Source of the DNA: Gallionella sp.
Lineage (GTDB): Bacteria > Pseudomonadota > Gammaproteobacteria > Burkholderiales > Gallionellaceae
Direction: 5' to 3'
DNA length: 64,000 nt
Assembly: GCA_028689145.1 (NCBI GenBank)
Contig: JAQTWT010000006.1
Coordinates: 62,001 to 126,000 of the forward strand
Made by a program: the position numbers and the translations under genes. Within the stretch, counting starts at the first letter, position 1, and every line of letters starts with the position of its first letter. Positions 1 to 7,270 of the stretch are shown here, one piece after another. The notes under the pieces were generated by a model. The model made no database searches, had not been told where the DNA came from, and saw only the letters and a list, made by a program, of their open reading frames with translations.

Positions 1-2
1 AT

Positions 3-221
3 CGAGCCGCTTTGATGTATCAGGCGAGTGTAATTGGTGTCAGCAATCCGCAACTTCAGGCAACGGAATATGTCATGCTGGCGTTCTATCGTTACCGGTT
101 GCATCAGAAATGGTTATTTTTTGAATTAACCCCGCAACTGCACTTTCCCAGAGTGAATAACTACCGATCCAGCCCTGCGATCAGCATGCGCTTGGAGATG
201 CTATTTGACGATTCAAGATAA
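3..221 (+). CDS. C-terminal fragment of an unknown protein, possibly an outer-membrane barrel
   Basis: The reading frame is open to the left edge of the window and stops at 219-221, so only about 72 C-terminal residues are visible. They alternate polar and hydrophobic or aromatic positions (for example FYRYRLHQKWLFFELTPQL) and end with ISMRLEMLFDDSR. This resembles the closing strands of an outer-membrane beta-barrel. A TTG at 12 and an ATG at 15 exist, but nothing suggests translation starts there. The family cannot be identified from this fragment. Confidence 0.5.
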   Translation, partial: RAALMYQASVIGVSNPQLQATEYVMLAFYRYRLHQKWLFFELTPQLHFPRVNNYRSSPAISMRLEMLFDDSR

Positions 222-254
222 CTAGTGATTCGGCACGAATATGTTTGAAGTTTT

Positions 255-294
255 CCGTTCGGGCTGATGCTTCGACTTCGCTCAGCCCGAACGG
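255..294. repeat. Inverted repeat, CCGTTCGGGCTGA arms
   Basis: Perfect 13-base arms at 255-267 and 282-294 enclose a short loop containing CTTCGACTTCG. The motif resembles interspersed palindromes common in betaproteobacterial intergenic DNA. No T-run follows, so it is not a convincing terminator. Confidence 0.75.
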
Positions 295-341
295 ATTTCA
301 AACTTCACTTGGCCGGATAACCCGGCTGCCAATTTAGTGCC

Positions 342-417
342 GTAGGCTGGGGTAAGGCACGAACCCCAGCGTTTGTAATCTCGAAATGCTGGGGTTCGCA
401 AGCTCACCCCAGCCTAC
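342..417. repeat. REP/BIME-like palindromic pair, family B
   Basis: The element opens with GTAGGCTGGGGT and closes with ACCCCAGCCTAC. The interior also carries ACCCCAGC and GCTGGGGTT arms, so there are two nested hairpins. A close relative lies at 5870-5950. The GTAG...CTAC ends match the GTAG tetranucleotide typical of REP elements mobilised by RAYT transposases. No RAYT gene is present in the window. Confidence 0.75.
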
Positions 418-432
418 AGCACTGCCCGACAT

Positions 433-453
433 GGTGGGCAGAGCCCACCCTAC
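433..453. repeat. Short REP-like hairpin ending in CTAC
   Basis: GGTGGGC and GCCCACC arms enclose a 3-base loop, and CTAC follows directly. This looks like a single REP unit in the reverse orientation, next to the REP pair at 342-417. Confidence 0.6.
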
Positions 454-714
454 CAAGGCTGCTGATGAATTTGGTGTGACGATCTTGGCATATGGGCGTT
501 AGTATTTTCCCTAAAAAGAGACCCAGCGCGGGATTGCCGTCACTGGGTCTGGAGAGTTCAGGTGCTTATCGGGGGGATTAAACACCTGCAGGCATTATCT
601 CTATCCGGCTGGAGAAACTCTGTGTGATAACACACACAAGTTAACAATAATCGCCCACATTCAGCGTCCAAGTATTCTGAAAATTGTTACGCCGATTTTC
701 GTTGGTCGCGTACC

Positions 715-738
715 CGTATGTTCGTTAGCGTACATACG
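715..738. promoter_or_regulatory. Candidate Crp/Fnr-type operator (variant) upstream of the Crp/Fnr gene
   Basis: An extended palindrome with CGTATGT and ACATACG arms. Its core is TGTTC-GTTAGC-GTACA, the same 5-6-5 geometry as the recurrent dyad seen upstream of other genes in the window. It lies about 150 bases upstream of the ATG at 890, so autoregulation is possible. A second, looser dyad (TGTGT-N6-ACACA) is at 621-636. Confidence 0.55.
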
Positions 739-889
739 CCATTTAGCGCGACCGTACATACTTAACCCACTAATTGTGCTATAAGAATATACGCTGCGTG
801 GGCTGACAGGCTGTGGTTTCCCTGTTGGGCTGCTTTTTCGTTTTAACCTGTTGGTTGCATGCTACGGAGCCAGAAAAACAGTTGCTATT

Positions 890-1654
890 ATGCCCGCGCG
901 CCCCATCACCAATCAAAACCAGCTTCTCGCAGCCCTGCCTGCAGAAATATTCGGGCGTATCTCACCGCATTTGGAACTGATCCCGATGCCGCTCGGCCAA
1001 GTCCTCTACGAATCAGGCGGCCAATTACAATACGTCTATTTCCCGACAACCAGTATCGTGTCTTTGCACTACATCATGGAAAATGGTGCATCGGCCGAAA
1101 TCGCGGGCGTGGGTAACGAAGGAGTGCTCGGGATTTCGCTTTTCATGGGGGGCAATACCACGCCCAGCCTCGCCACCGTGCAGACAGCCGGAAATGCGTA
1201 CCGGCTGAAAGCCCGCCTGGTGATGGATGAATTCAACCGCGCCGGACCGATGATGCGTCTGATGTTGCGATATACCCAGGCATTAATTACCCAGACATCC
1301 CAAACCGCGGTCTGCAACCGGCATCATTCGGTGGAGCAGCAACTATGCCGCTGGCTATTGTCAACGCTTGACCGGCTGGGATCGAGCGAATTGATTATGA
1401 CTCAGGAATTGATTGCCGGCATGCTCGGGGTACGACGCGAAGGCATTACCGAAGCAGCCGGGAATTTACAGCGCGCCGGTTTGATCAGATACCGCCGCGG
1501 TCATATCACCGTGCTTGATCGGACCGGACTGGAATCCCGCGTTTGTGAATGCTACGACGTGGTCAAAAAAGAGTTCCGCCGATTGCTCAGCGATGCGGAA
1601 GTTGCCAAGAGTTTGGCGATGAATCAAGCTGCCGGTGCGTCATGGGAACGATGA
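890..1654 (+). CDS. Crp/Fnr family transcriptional regulator
   Basis: A 254-residue protein with an N-terminal cyclic-nucleotide-binding-type jelly roll (about residues 10-130) and a C-terminal Crp-type winged helix-turn-helix (about 150-215). The recognition region reads TQELIAGMLGVRREGITEAA and keeps the Arg-Glu pair found in CRP recognition helices. The position equivalent to CRP Arg185 is Glu. No FNR-type cysteine cluster and no obvious cAMP-binding Arg-Ser motif is visible, so the ligand is unknown. A TTG at 851 would extend the frame, but the ATG at 890 fits family length better. The gene precedes the large signalling array, and dyad sites of Crp/Fnr geometry occur upstream of this and many other genes, so it is a candidate for their regulator. 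Confidence 0.9.
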   Translation: MPARPITNQNQLLAALPAEIFGRISPHLELIPMPLGQVLYESGGQLQYVYFPTTSIVSLHYIMENGASAEIAGVGNEGVLGISLFMGGNTTPSLATVQTAGNAYRLKARLVMDEFNRAGPMMRLMLRYTQALITQTSQTAVCNRHHSVEQQLCRWLLSTLDRLGSSELIMTQELIAGMLGVRREGITEAAGNLQRAGLIRYRRGHITVLDRTGLESRVCECYDVVKKEFRRLLSDAEVAKSLAMNQAAGASWER

Positions 1655-1680
1655 ACAAAGAAAATGCAGTTGGCATGCTT

Positions 1681-1738
1681 GTAGGTGCGAATTTATTCGC
1701 ACGAACAATAGGTTATGTGCGAATAAATTCGCACCTAC
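1681..1738. repeat. REP/BIME-like palindromic pair, family A
   Basis: The left arm GTAGGTGCGAATTTATTCGC and its reverse complement ending in CCTAC form an almost perfect palindrome. Relatives lie at 4888-4945 and 20318-20343. Flanking sequence is also partly conserved: GCAGTTGG lies to the left and CAACTGCGTTTTTTAGG at about 1769-1785 to the right, so the whole unit may be longer than the REP pair. A perfect GCCCGGAT/ATCCGGGC hairpin follows at 1804-1821, just before the next gene. Confidence 0.75.
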
Positions 1739-1835
1739 GAAAGCTGAAAATGCCAGAAAGTTCTTCGTCAACTGCGTTTTTTAGGATGAAAACGATTTTG
1801 CCGGCCCGGATTGATCCGGGCTGCCGGGTGAATAT

Positions 1836-3998
1836 ATGAGTAATAACACCAACCCGCAAGACACGCTACGGATGCAGGCCGAGGCACGATTCGTCCCCGC
1901 ATCCGGGGCTGACGTGGCAACGCGCAATGCCGAAGAACTGCTGCACGAACTACAGGTGCATCAGATCGAACTGAAAATGCAGAATGAAGAGTTGCGCCGT
2001 GCCCAGATCGCGCTGGAGGAATCCCGCGACCGTTATGTCGATCTCTACGAGTTTGCGCCGGTCGGATATCTCACGCTGTCGCGCGAAGGGCAAATCGTTG
2101 CCATCAACCTGACCGGAGCCGCGTTGCTCGGCGAAGATCGCAAGAAACTATTGCAGTGCCGTTTCGAACGTCTTGTTGCACCGGTAGATCATGATCTCTG
2201 GCAGCATTTTTTTGCGCATTTGATACGGCATGGCGATAAACAGATTTGCGAACTGGTTCTGCAGCACAGCGATGGCACGCTGTTCAATGCCCGTCTGGAT
2301 TGCCGGCTCATGGAGGCCGATGCCGAGGCACCGACACTGCGTATCACACTGATCGACAACACCGAACGCAAGCTGGCCGAAGCCGAGCAAGAACTGCTCG
2401 ATCAACGGTTGCGCGACCAGCAGTTCTACACGCGCTCTTTGATCGAATCGAACATCGATGCACTCATGACCACCGATCTTTCCGGCATTATCACCGATGT
2501 CAATAAACAGATGGAATCACTCACCAGTTGTACGCGAGACGAACTGATCGGCGCACCGTTCAAAAACCACTTTACCGATCCGGCACGCGCCGAGGCAGCT
2601 ATCAGGCTGGTGCTGAGCGAAAAGAAGGTTTCCAACTACGAGCTTACCGTGCGCGCCAGAGATGGCACTGAAACGGTGGTGTCCTACAATGCGGCCACTT
2701 TCTACGACCGCAGCGGGCAGCTACAGGGCGTGTTCGCCGCTGCGCGCGACATTACCGAACGCAAACATCTGGAGCAGGTGCTGCTGGATAATAACGACGA
2801 ATTGATGAGTGCCAAGTCTGTGGCGGAAAAAGCCAGCCTCGCGAAATCGGTTTTTCTTTCCAGCATGAGCCACGAGCTGCGTACCCCGCTTAATGCGATT
2901 CTCGGCTTCGCGCAGTTGTTGGAGGCCGGTTCGCCGCCGCCAACGGATGCCCAGATGATCAGGCTGCATCAGATTCTCAAAGCGGGATGGTATCTGCTCG
3001 ATCTGATCAATGAAATTCTCGATCTCGCGGTGATCGAATCGGGCAAGCTATCGTTGTCGCGGGAAGCGGTTTCCATGGCCGAAATCATGCACGAATGCCA
3101 AGCCATGATCGAACCGCAGGCGCAGCAGCATGATATAAAACTGACATTTTTTCCATTGGATTACACCTGGTTTGCCAATGCCGACCGAACCCGGGTAAAG
3201 CAGGTTCTGATTAACCTGCTTTCCAATGCGATCAAATACAACCGCGAACATGGAACGGTAGAGGTGAAGTGCACCTGTACTCCGGAACGCATACGCATCA
3301 GCATCAAGGACAGTGGTGATGGATTGTCTCCGGAGCAGCAGCTGCAGCTGTTTCAGCCGTTTAACCGTCTCGGGCAGGAGTTCGGCGGACAGGAAGGTAC
3401 CGGCATCGGCCTGGTGGTAACCAAGCAACTGGTCGAATTGATGGGAGGCACCATCAGCGTGGAAAGTACCATTGGAGTAGGCAGCGAGTTCTGTATTGAA
3501 CTGATTCGTGACGTTACGCCGGAGCTTGCCGCCGGGAGCACAGTACCGGCAGAGTTTTTGCCACCGGCGCTGGATAACGCGGAACTGAAAACCCTGCTGT
3601 ATGTTGAGGATAATCCGGCCAATTTGATGCTGGTTGAGCAGATAATTGAGACGCATACGCATGTGCGCATGCTGAGCGCGCGCGATGGCAATCTTGGTCT
3701 AGCGCTGGCGCGTGTGCATTTGCCGGATGTGATCCTGATGGATATTAATCTGCCCGGCATCAGCGGTATCCAGACGCTAAAAATTCTGCGCGAAAATCTC
3801 GCCACGGCGCATATCCCCGTCATTGCCCTCAGTGCCAATGCTATGCCGCGAGATATTGAGAAGGGAATGGAGGCCGGATTTTTCCGTTATCTCACCAAAC
3901 CGATAAAAATTAATGAATTCATGAGCGCATTGGATGATGCACTGAAACTGTCACAAAATAAATTGACCAACGCAACTGAAACAGGGCAAACAAAATGA
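1836..3998 (+). CDS. PAS-PAS hybrid sensor histidine kinase with receiver
   Basis: A 720-residue soluble hybrid kinase. A coiled-coil N-terminus (about 30-65) is followed by PAS domains at about 66-178 and 195-310. HisKA carries the phospho-accepting His346 in SMSHELRTPLNAILG. The HATPase has an N box (NLLSNAIKYN), G1 (KDSGDG) and G2 (GTGIGL). A C-terminal receiver has acidic ED at 591-592, phospho-Asp 636 and Lys688. No membrane segment is seen, so sensing is probably cytoplasmic. The stop overlaps the start of the REC-PAS gene by 4 bases, so the two are translationally coupled. The pair is paralogous to the pair at 13808-17631. The start has only a weak ribosome-binding site. Confidence 0.92.
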   Translation: MSNNTNPQDTLRMQAEARFVPASGADVATRNAEELLHELQVHQIELKMQNEELRRAQIALEESRDRYVDLYEFAPVGYLTLSREGQIVAINLTGAALLGEDRKKLLQCRFERLVAPVDHDLWQHFFAHLIRHGDKQICELVLQHSDGTLFNARLDCRLMEADAEAPTLRITLIDNTERKLAEAEQELLDQRLRDQQFYTRSLIESNIDALMTTDLSGIITDVNKQMESLTSCTRDELIGAPFKNHFTDPARAEAAIRLVLSEKKVSNYELTVRARDGTETVVSYNAATFYDRSGQLQGVFAAARDITERKHLEQVLLDNNDELMSAKSVAEKASLAKSVFLSSMSHELRTPLNAILGFAQLLEAGSPPPTDAQMIRLHQILKAGWYLLDLINEILDLAVIESGKLSLSREAVSMAEIMHECQAMIEPQAQQHDIKLTFFPLDYTWFANADRTRVKQVLINLLSNAIKYNREHGTVEVKCTCTPERIRISIKDSGDGLSPEQQLQLFQPFNRLGQEFGGQEGTGIGLVVTKQLVELMGGTISVESTIGVGSEFCIELIRDVTPELAAGSTVPAEFLPPALDNAELKTLLYVEDNPANLMLVEQIIETHTHVRMLSARDGNLGLALARVHLPDVILMDINLPGISGIQTLKILRENLATAHIPVIALSANAMPRDIEKGMEAGFFRYLTKPIKINEFMSALDDALKLSQNKLTNATETGQTK

Positions 3999-4858
3999 TC
4001 AGCAAACAAGAAATTCTCAATGCCAGTATTTTGATCGTGGACGATCAGCAATCCAATGTGCTTTTGCTGTGGGAAATGTTGCGCGATGCCGGCTATACCT
4101 GCATTGCCTCAACCAATGATCCATATGCAGTCTGCGCTCTGCATCGTAAAAACCACTATGACCTGATCCTGCTCGATCTGCAAATGCCAAGCATGGACGG
4201 ATTTAAGGTGATGGAAGATCTGAAGGAAGTTGAAACGGATAGCTATCTTCCGGTGCTGGTCATCACGGCCCAGCCGGATCACAAGCTGCGTGCACTCGCA
4301 GCTGGCGCAAAGGATTTTATTGCCAAACCGTTTGATCTGGTCGAAGTGCAGACGCGTATTCGTAACATGCTGGAAGTGCGGTTGTTATACAAAAAGCTCG
4401 GTGATTATAATCAGGTACTGGAGCAGACGGTGCTACAACGCACTGCCGAGCTGCGTGAAAGCGAAGCGCGCGTTCGCCGTCTGGTTGAACTGTCGTCTGA
4501 CTGGTACTGGGAGCAGGACGAAAATGGGCATTTCACCAAAATATTTGGCCCGGTACTTGAAATGCTTGGGATACAAGTTGACGACGCGTTGGGAAAAACA
4601 AGGGATGAGCTGGGGGCGAGCTGGAATGAGGAAGAGCGGGCAAAGCTCGAAGCCAACCTTGCTACCAGACGACCGTTTCTGGATTTTGTCTATAGCCGGA
4701 CTAATTCGGACGGCTCACGGCAATACTTTATGGTGAGCGGTGAACCGATATTCGACCCTTCAGGGCGCTTTACCGGTTACCGCGGAATCGGCAAGGACGT
4801 GACTGAAACGATGCGCCCACCTGTATCGCTGACGGTTGTTAATAACCGGTCAACCTGA
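3995..4858 (+). CDS. Response regulator, REC-PAS architecture
   Basis: A 287-residue protein. The receiver (about 10-130) has Asp16/Asp17, phospho-acceptor Asp61 in LILLDLQMP and Lys111 in AKPFD. A short coiled coil around 135-160 (ELRESEARVRRL) leads to a PAS domain (about 165-278) with the typical SSDWYWEQDENG start. No DNA-binding or enzymatic output is present, so it probably relays phosphorylation to a partner or senses a ligand. It overlaps the upstream hybrid kinase by ATGA. The receiver belongs to a family seen seven times in this window. Its closest whole-length relative is at 16783-17631. Confidence 0.9.
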   Translation: MISKQEILNASILIVDDQQSNVLLLWEMLRDAGYTCIASTNDPYAVCALHRKNHYDLILLDLQMPSMDGFKVMEDLKEVETDSYLPVLVITAQPDHKLRALAAGAKDFIAKPFDLVEVQTRIRNMLEVRLLYKKLGDYNQVLEQTVLQRTAELRESEARVRRLVELSSDWYWEQDENGHFTKIFGPVLEMLGIQVDDALGKTRDELGASWNEEERAKLEANLATRRPFLDFVYSRTNSDGSRQYFMVSGEPIFDPSGRFTGYRGIGKDVTETMRPPVSLTVVNNRST

Positions 4859-4887
4859 TGACCCTAGAAACGGCAGTTGAGGGGTAT

Positions 4888-4945
4888 GTAGGGGCGAATT
4901 TATCCGCCCAAACAATGGGTCGTGTGCGAATAAATTCGCACCTAC
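4888..4945. repeat. REP/BIME-like palindromic pair, family A
   Basis: It starts GTAGGGGCGAATTTATCCGC and ends with AATTCGCACCTAC. It is related to 1681-1738 but with mismatched arms. CCTAGAAACGGCAGTTGA just upstream (about 4863-4880) resembles the conserved outer flank of the copies at 1681 and 20318. It lies between two converging genes and could double as a bidirectional transcription end. Confidence 0.7.
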
Positions 4946-4970
4946 AAGAGCAACTATCCGTATCACTTCC

Positions 4971-5543
4971 TCAATCCTCAACGCGCGCAATCCGTATTAT
5001 TTCTTGAGCGATGTCTTCCGGTGACAGGACAAAATCGATGCACCCGCTGGCGATTGCGCTTTCCGGCATATCCGGCTGGCTTGCCGTACTGAGCTTCTGC
5101 GCGATGGTAATGCCGCCGGTTTCCTTGATACCGCACAATGCGGCTGCCCCGTCGCCGTCATAGCCGGAAACAATAACCGCAATAAGCTTGCCATCCCAGT
5201 GATGGGTCAACGAGCGCAGAAAAACCGTGATCACATCTGGCCAGCCGCGGGGCTTTGATATCGGTTTTAGAATGAACTCTCCATTCCGGACGTGTAAATC
5301 CCGATTTTCAGGGATGATAAATATGCGGTTTGGTTCGATTCGCAAACTTTCCGAGATTAGATCAACCGGCATGGTCGTGAAGCGGGGAAGAATTTCGTGA
5401 AGATGGGTAGGCATGCTGGTGATGTGATTGACGATAACAATAGCCACCCCCATGTTAGACGGCATATTTTGCAACAGCCTGATGTAGGCATCGAGTCCGC
5501 CGGCCGAACCGCCAACGCAAACGATAGGGAAATCTTTTATCAA
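4971..5543 (-). CDS. Stand-alone CheB-type methylesterase domain protein
   Basis: A 190-residue protein matching the catalytic domain of CheB protein-glutamate methylesterase/deamidase. The expected catalytic triad is visible: Ser13 in GGSAGG, His40 in VNHI and Asp131 in SGYDGDGAAAL. It lacks the N-terminal receiver of classical CheB. No cheR, cheA or methyl-accepting receptor is in the window, so the substrate is unknown; it may act on a kinase sensor rather than a chemoreceptor. Translation starts at a TTG preceded by a strong AAGGAGGG, which decides the start. It is the only minus-strand gene inside the signalling array. Confidence 0.88.
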   Translation of the reverse strand: MIKDFPIVCVGGSAGGLDAYIRLLQNMPSNMGVAIVIVNHITSMPTHLHEILPRFTTMPVDLISESLRIEPNRIFIIPENRDLHVRNGEFILKPISKPRGWPDVITVFLRSLTHHWDGKLIAVIVSGYDGDGAAALCGIKETGGITIAQKLSTASQPDMPESAIASGCIDFVLSPEDIAQEIIRIARVED

Positions 5544-5688
5544 TGAACCCTCCTTAAACCCAAATAACCTATTAGGATAAGTAGCCAGTCATTTGTGTCG
5601 CATTCGATATCAACGGATGAGTACCTTATGCCCGCCTCACCACAAACTCTGTGCGATAGCCAACATACATGGAGTTTCGCGCTATCCC

Positions 5689-5707
5689 TATGTGCGATAG
5701 CGCACGG
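5689..5707. promoter_or_regulatory. Candidate Crp/Fnr-type operator
   Basis: TATGTGCGATAGCGCACGG matches the window-wide dyad exactly (TGTGC-N6-GCACG). It is about 146 bases upstream of the cheB-like TTG start and about 300 bases upstream of the + strand regulator at 6009. Confidence 0.6.
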
Positions 5708-5829
5708 TAAGCAGCATGCTTGTTCGCCATGATTAAACTTATCTGAGCTAATTTTTCCGCCATCTGAAAGTAAACGGACGAGGCTGTATTGGTTTGCACA
5801 TGAGTATCGCCAAGAGCGCAAGACTGCAT

Positions 5830-5976
5830 TATAGAGTCGGCCATTAAACAGATAAAAAGATCGCTATGCGTAGGCTGGAGGTGAGGCACGAACCCCAGCG
5901 TTTGGCAACCTCGAACATGCTGGGGTTTGCGTTGCTCACCACCAGCCTACAAAACTATTTAATGGCCGACTCTATA
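5830..5976. repeat. Nested palindromic element: family B REP pair inside a 19-base inverted repeat
   Basis: The inner REP pair (5870-5950) opens with GTAGGCTGG and closes with CCAGCCTAC, like 342-417. It is flanked by perfect 19-base inverted repeats, TATAGAGTCGGCCATTAAA at 5830-5848 and its complement at 5958-5976. The whole 147-base unit looks like a small non-autonomous element or a long transcript hairpin. Confidence 0.75.
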
Positions 5977-6008
5977 GATAGCCATTTCACCGAAGGATGC
6001 AGCACGTC

Positions 6009-7199
6009 ATGAATCCACCCGCCTCAACCGCTGCCGCGATTTTGATCGCTACGGACAATGTCACCGATGCAGTGCTGGTGGAGAAGTTGCTGCGCCCGGA
6101 ATTTGATCACGTATTTATGTCCACCGATCCGGACAAGTTGCCGGGGGATTTTGTGCGCCATCGGCCCAGCATACTGGTGCTGGCATTCAACACGCTGGAA
6201 AAATCGGAACGCTACTATCTGGGGTTGTACCGTCTTTGTGAAACTGTGCACCAGTATCCGCACCGCACCGTTATCCTGTGTAACAAGGAAGAAGTAAAAC
6301 GGGCTTATGAGCTGTGCAAGAAGGATTATTTCGACGACTACATCCTTTTCTGGCCGATGACCTACGACATGTCGCGCCTAGCTATGACTATTCACCATGC
6401 GCTACATGAGTTGGCTGTTCTTAACGCCGACGGGACATCGGCGGCGGAGTTTGCCGCTCAGGCACGCCATCTGGCCGATCTGGAAAAAACACTTACCCGG
6501 CAGGTGGCTCAAGGTGGCCAGCATATTGAAGTGGCCAGCCGGGCAATGGAGCAGGCCGAGCAAGATATCGGTGCGGCCATAAACGGGTTTTCCAAGCGGC
6601 TCATCTCGGGCGCATTCCCGGATTTGGTCGAGGTCAAGAATGCCGCCGGACTGGAACAGGAACTAAGCCGTGTCAAGCTTGACGAAATCCAACAGCACTT
6701 CAATACCGTGGCCGAATCCACCAAACCCATGAAGCAGTGGGCACAAGAATTCAGACAGGAATGCGAACCGCTTCTGGAATCAGCGCGCGCACTGACTGCC
6801 ATGGCCGAGCGTGTCCGGCCTACCGTTCTTGTGGTGGACAACGAGGAGCCCCAGCGCAAAATAATCGGCCAGCTTCTGGAACAGAAAAACTATCACCTGA
6901 TTTTCGCCGACAGCGGTTTTGAAGCATTAAATATGCTGCGCAAGACGCAACCGGATTTAATTCTTATGGACATGATGATGCCGAATATGAACGGGCTGGA
7001 AGCCACGCGGCGGTTAAAGGCTATCCCGCGTTTTTCAGGGACACCGGTCATCATGATTACCGGCAAGAGCGAAGAAAAAATTGTAGCCGATAGCCTGAAT
7101 GCCGGTGCGATTGATTTTCTGGTGAAACCTTTCGATCACGCCACCCTGATTGCCAAGATTGATCACGCCCTGAATTTGGCAATTCCGTCGCCGCACTAG
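6009..7199 (+). CDS. Response regulator with degenerate N-terminal and intact C-terminal receiver
   Basis: About 396 residues. The N-terminal part (1-125) has receiver-like periodicity but a hydrophobic ILVLAFN segment where the phospho-Asp should be, so it is a pseudo-receiver. The middle (about 145-265) is helical and probably coiled coil. The C-terminal receiver (about 272-392) has the full acidic pocket, phospho-Asp in [13 protein letters not shown], and Lys in LVKPFD. No other output domain. ATG at 5997 is an alternative, but GAAGG at 5992-5996 abuts it and is better spaced for 6009. It precedes the multi-receiver kinase at 7271 and may be a phosphorelay partner. Confidence 0.85.
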   Translation: MNPPASTAAAILIATDNVTDAVLVEKLLRPEFDHVFMSTDPDKLPGDFVRHRPSILVLAFNTLEKSERYYLGLYRLCETVHQYPHRTVILCNKEEVKRAYELCKKDYFDDYILFWPMTYDMSRLAMTIHHALHELAVLNADGTSAAEFAAQARHLADLEKTLTRQVAQGGQHIEVASRAMEQAEQDIGAAINGFSKRLISGAFPDLVEVKNAAGLEQELSRVKLDEIQQHFNTVAESTKPMKQWAQEFRQECEPLLESARALTAMAERVRPTVLVVDNEEPQRKIIGQLLEQKNYHLIFADSGFEALNMLRKTQPDLILMDMMMPNMNGLEATRRLKAIPRFSGTPVIMITGKSEEKIVADSLNAGAIDFLVKPFDHATLIAKIDHALNLAIPSPH

Positions 7200-7270
7200 A
7201 TTCCTATGCGCACAATGATAGAGCAGCCGGATGTGGTTTTTATGCCGAGAGAAAAAAGGATTTAATTCAA

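Larger units (their letters stand above)
222..889. other. Repeat-rich intergenic region upstream of the Crp/Fnr gene
   Basis: No gene is visible in this 668-base stretch. It holds several palindromes: 255-294, a GTAG-type REP pair at 342-417, a small GTGGGC hairpin at 433-453 and a hairpin with arms AGACCCAG/CTGGGTCT at about 519-550. It also holds two Crp/Fnr-geometry dyads, at 619-637 (TGTGT-N6-ACACA) and 715-738 (TGTTC-N6-GTACA). Confidence 0.7.
5544..6008. other. Divergent intergenic region between cheB-like gene and response regulator
   Basis: No convincing gene. It contains the candidate operator at 5689-5707, a related half-copy near 5648 (CTCTGTGCGATAGC) and a nested palindromic element at 5830-5976. 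Confidence 0.65.

Noticed and set aside
519-550. Hairpin AGACCCAG/CTGGGTCT as a terminator
   Set aside because: No T-run on either strand and no gene close enough upstream; kept only as an unexplained palindrome.
3048-3838. Long minus-strand frames opposite the kinase at 1836
   Set aside because: Antisense to conserved HATPase and receiver codons; sequence is low in plausible domains and has no ribosome-binding site.
5540-5889. Two minus-strand frames of 87-93 codons upstream of the cheB-like gene
   Set aside because: They cross the dyad and half of a palindromic element, and neither has a domain or a ribosome-binding site.
7200-7225. CTATGCGCAC sequence before the kinase at 7271 as another operator copy
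   Set aside because: Only one half-site is present and the spacing to any second arm is wrong.
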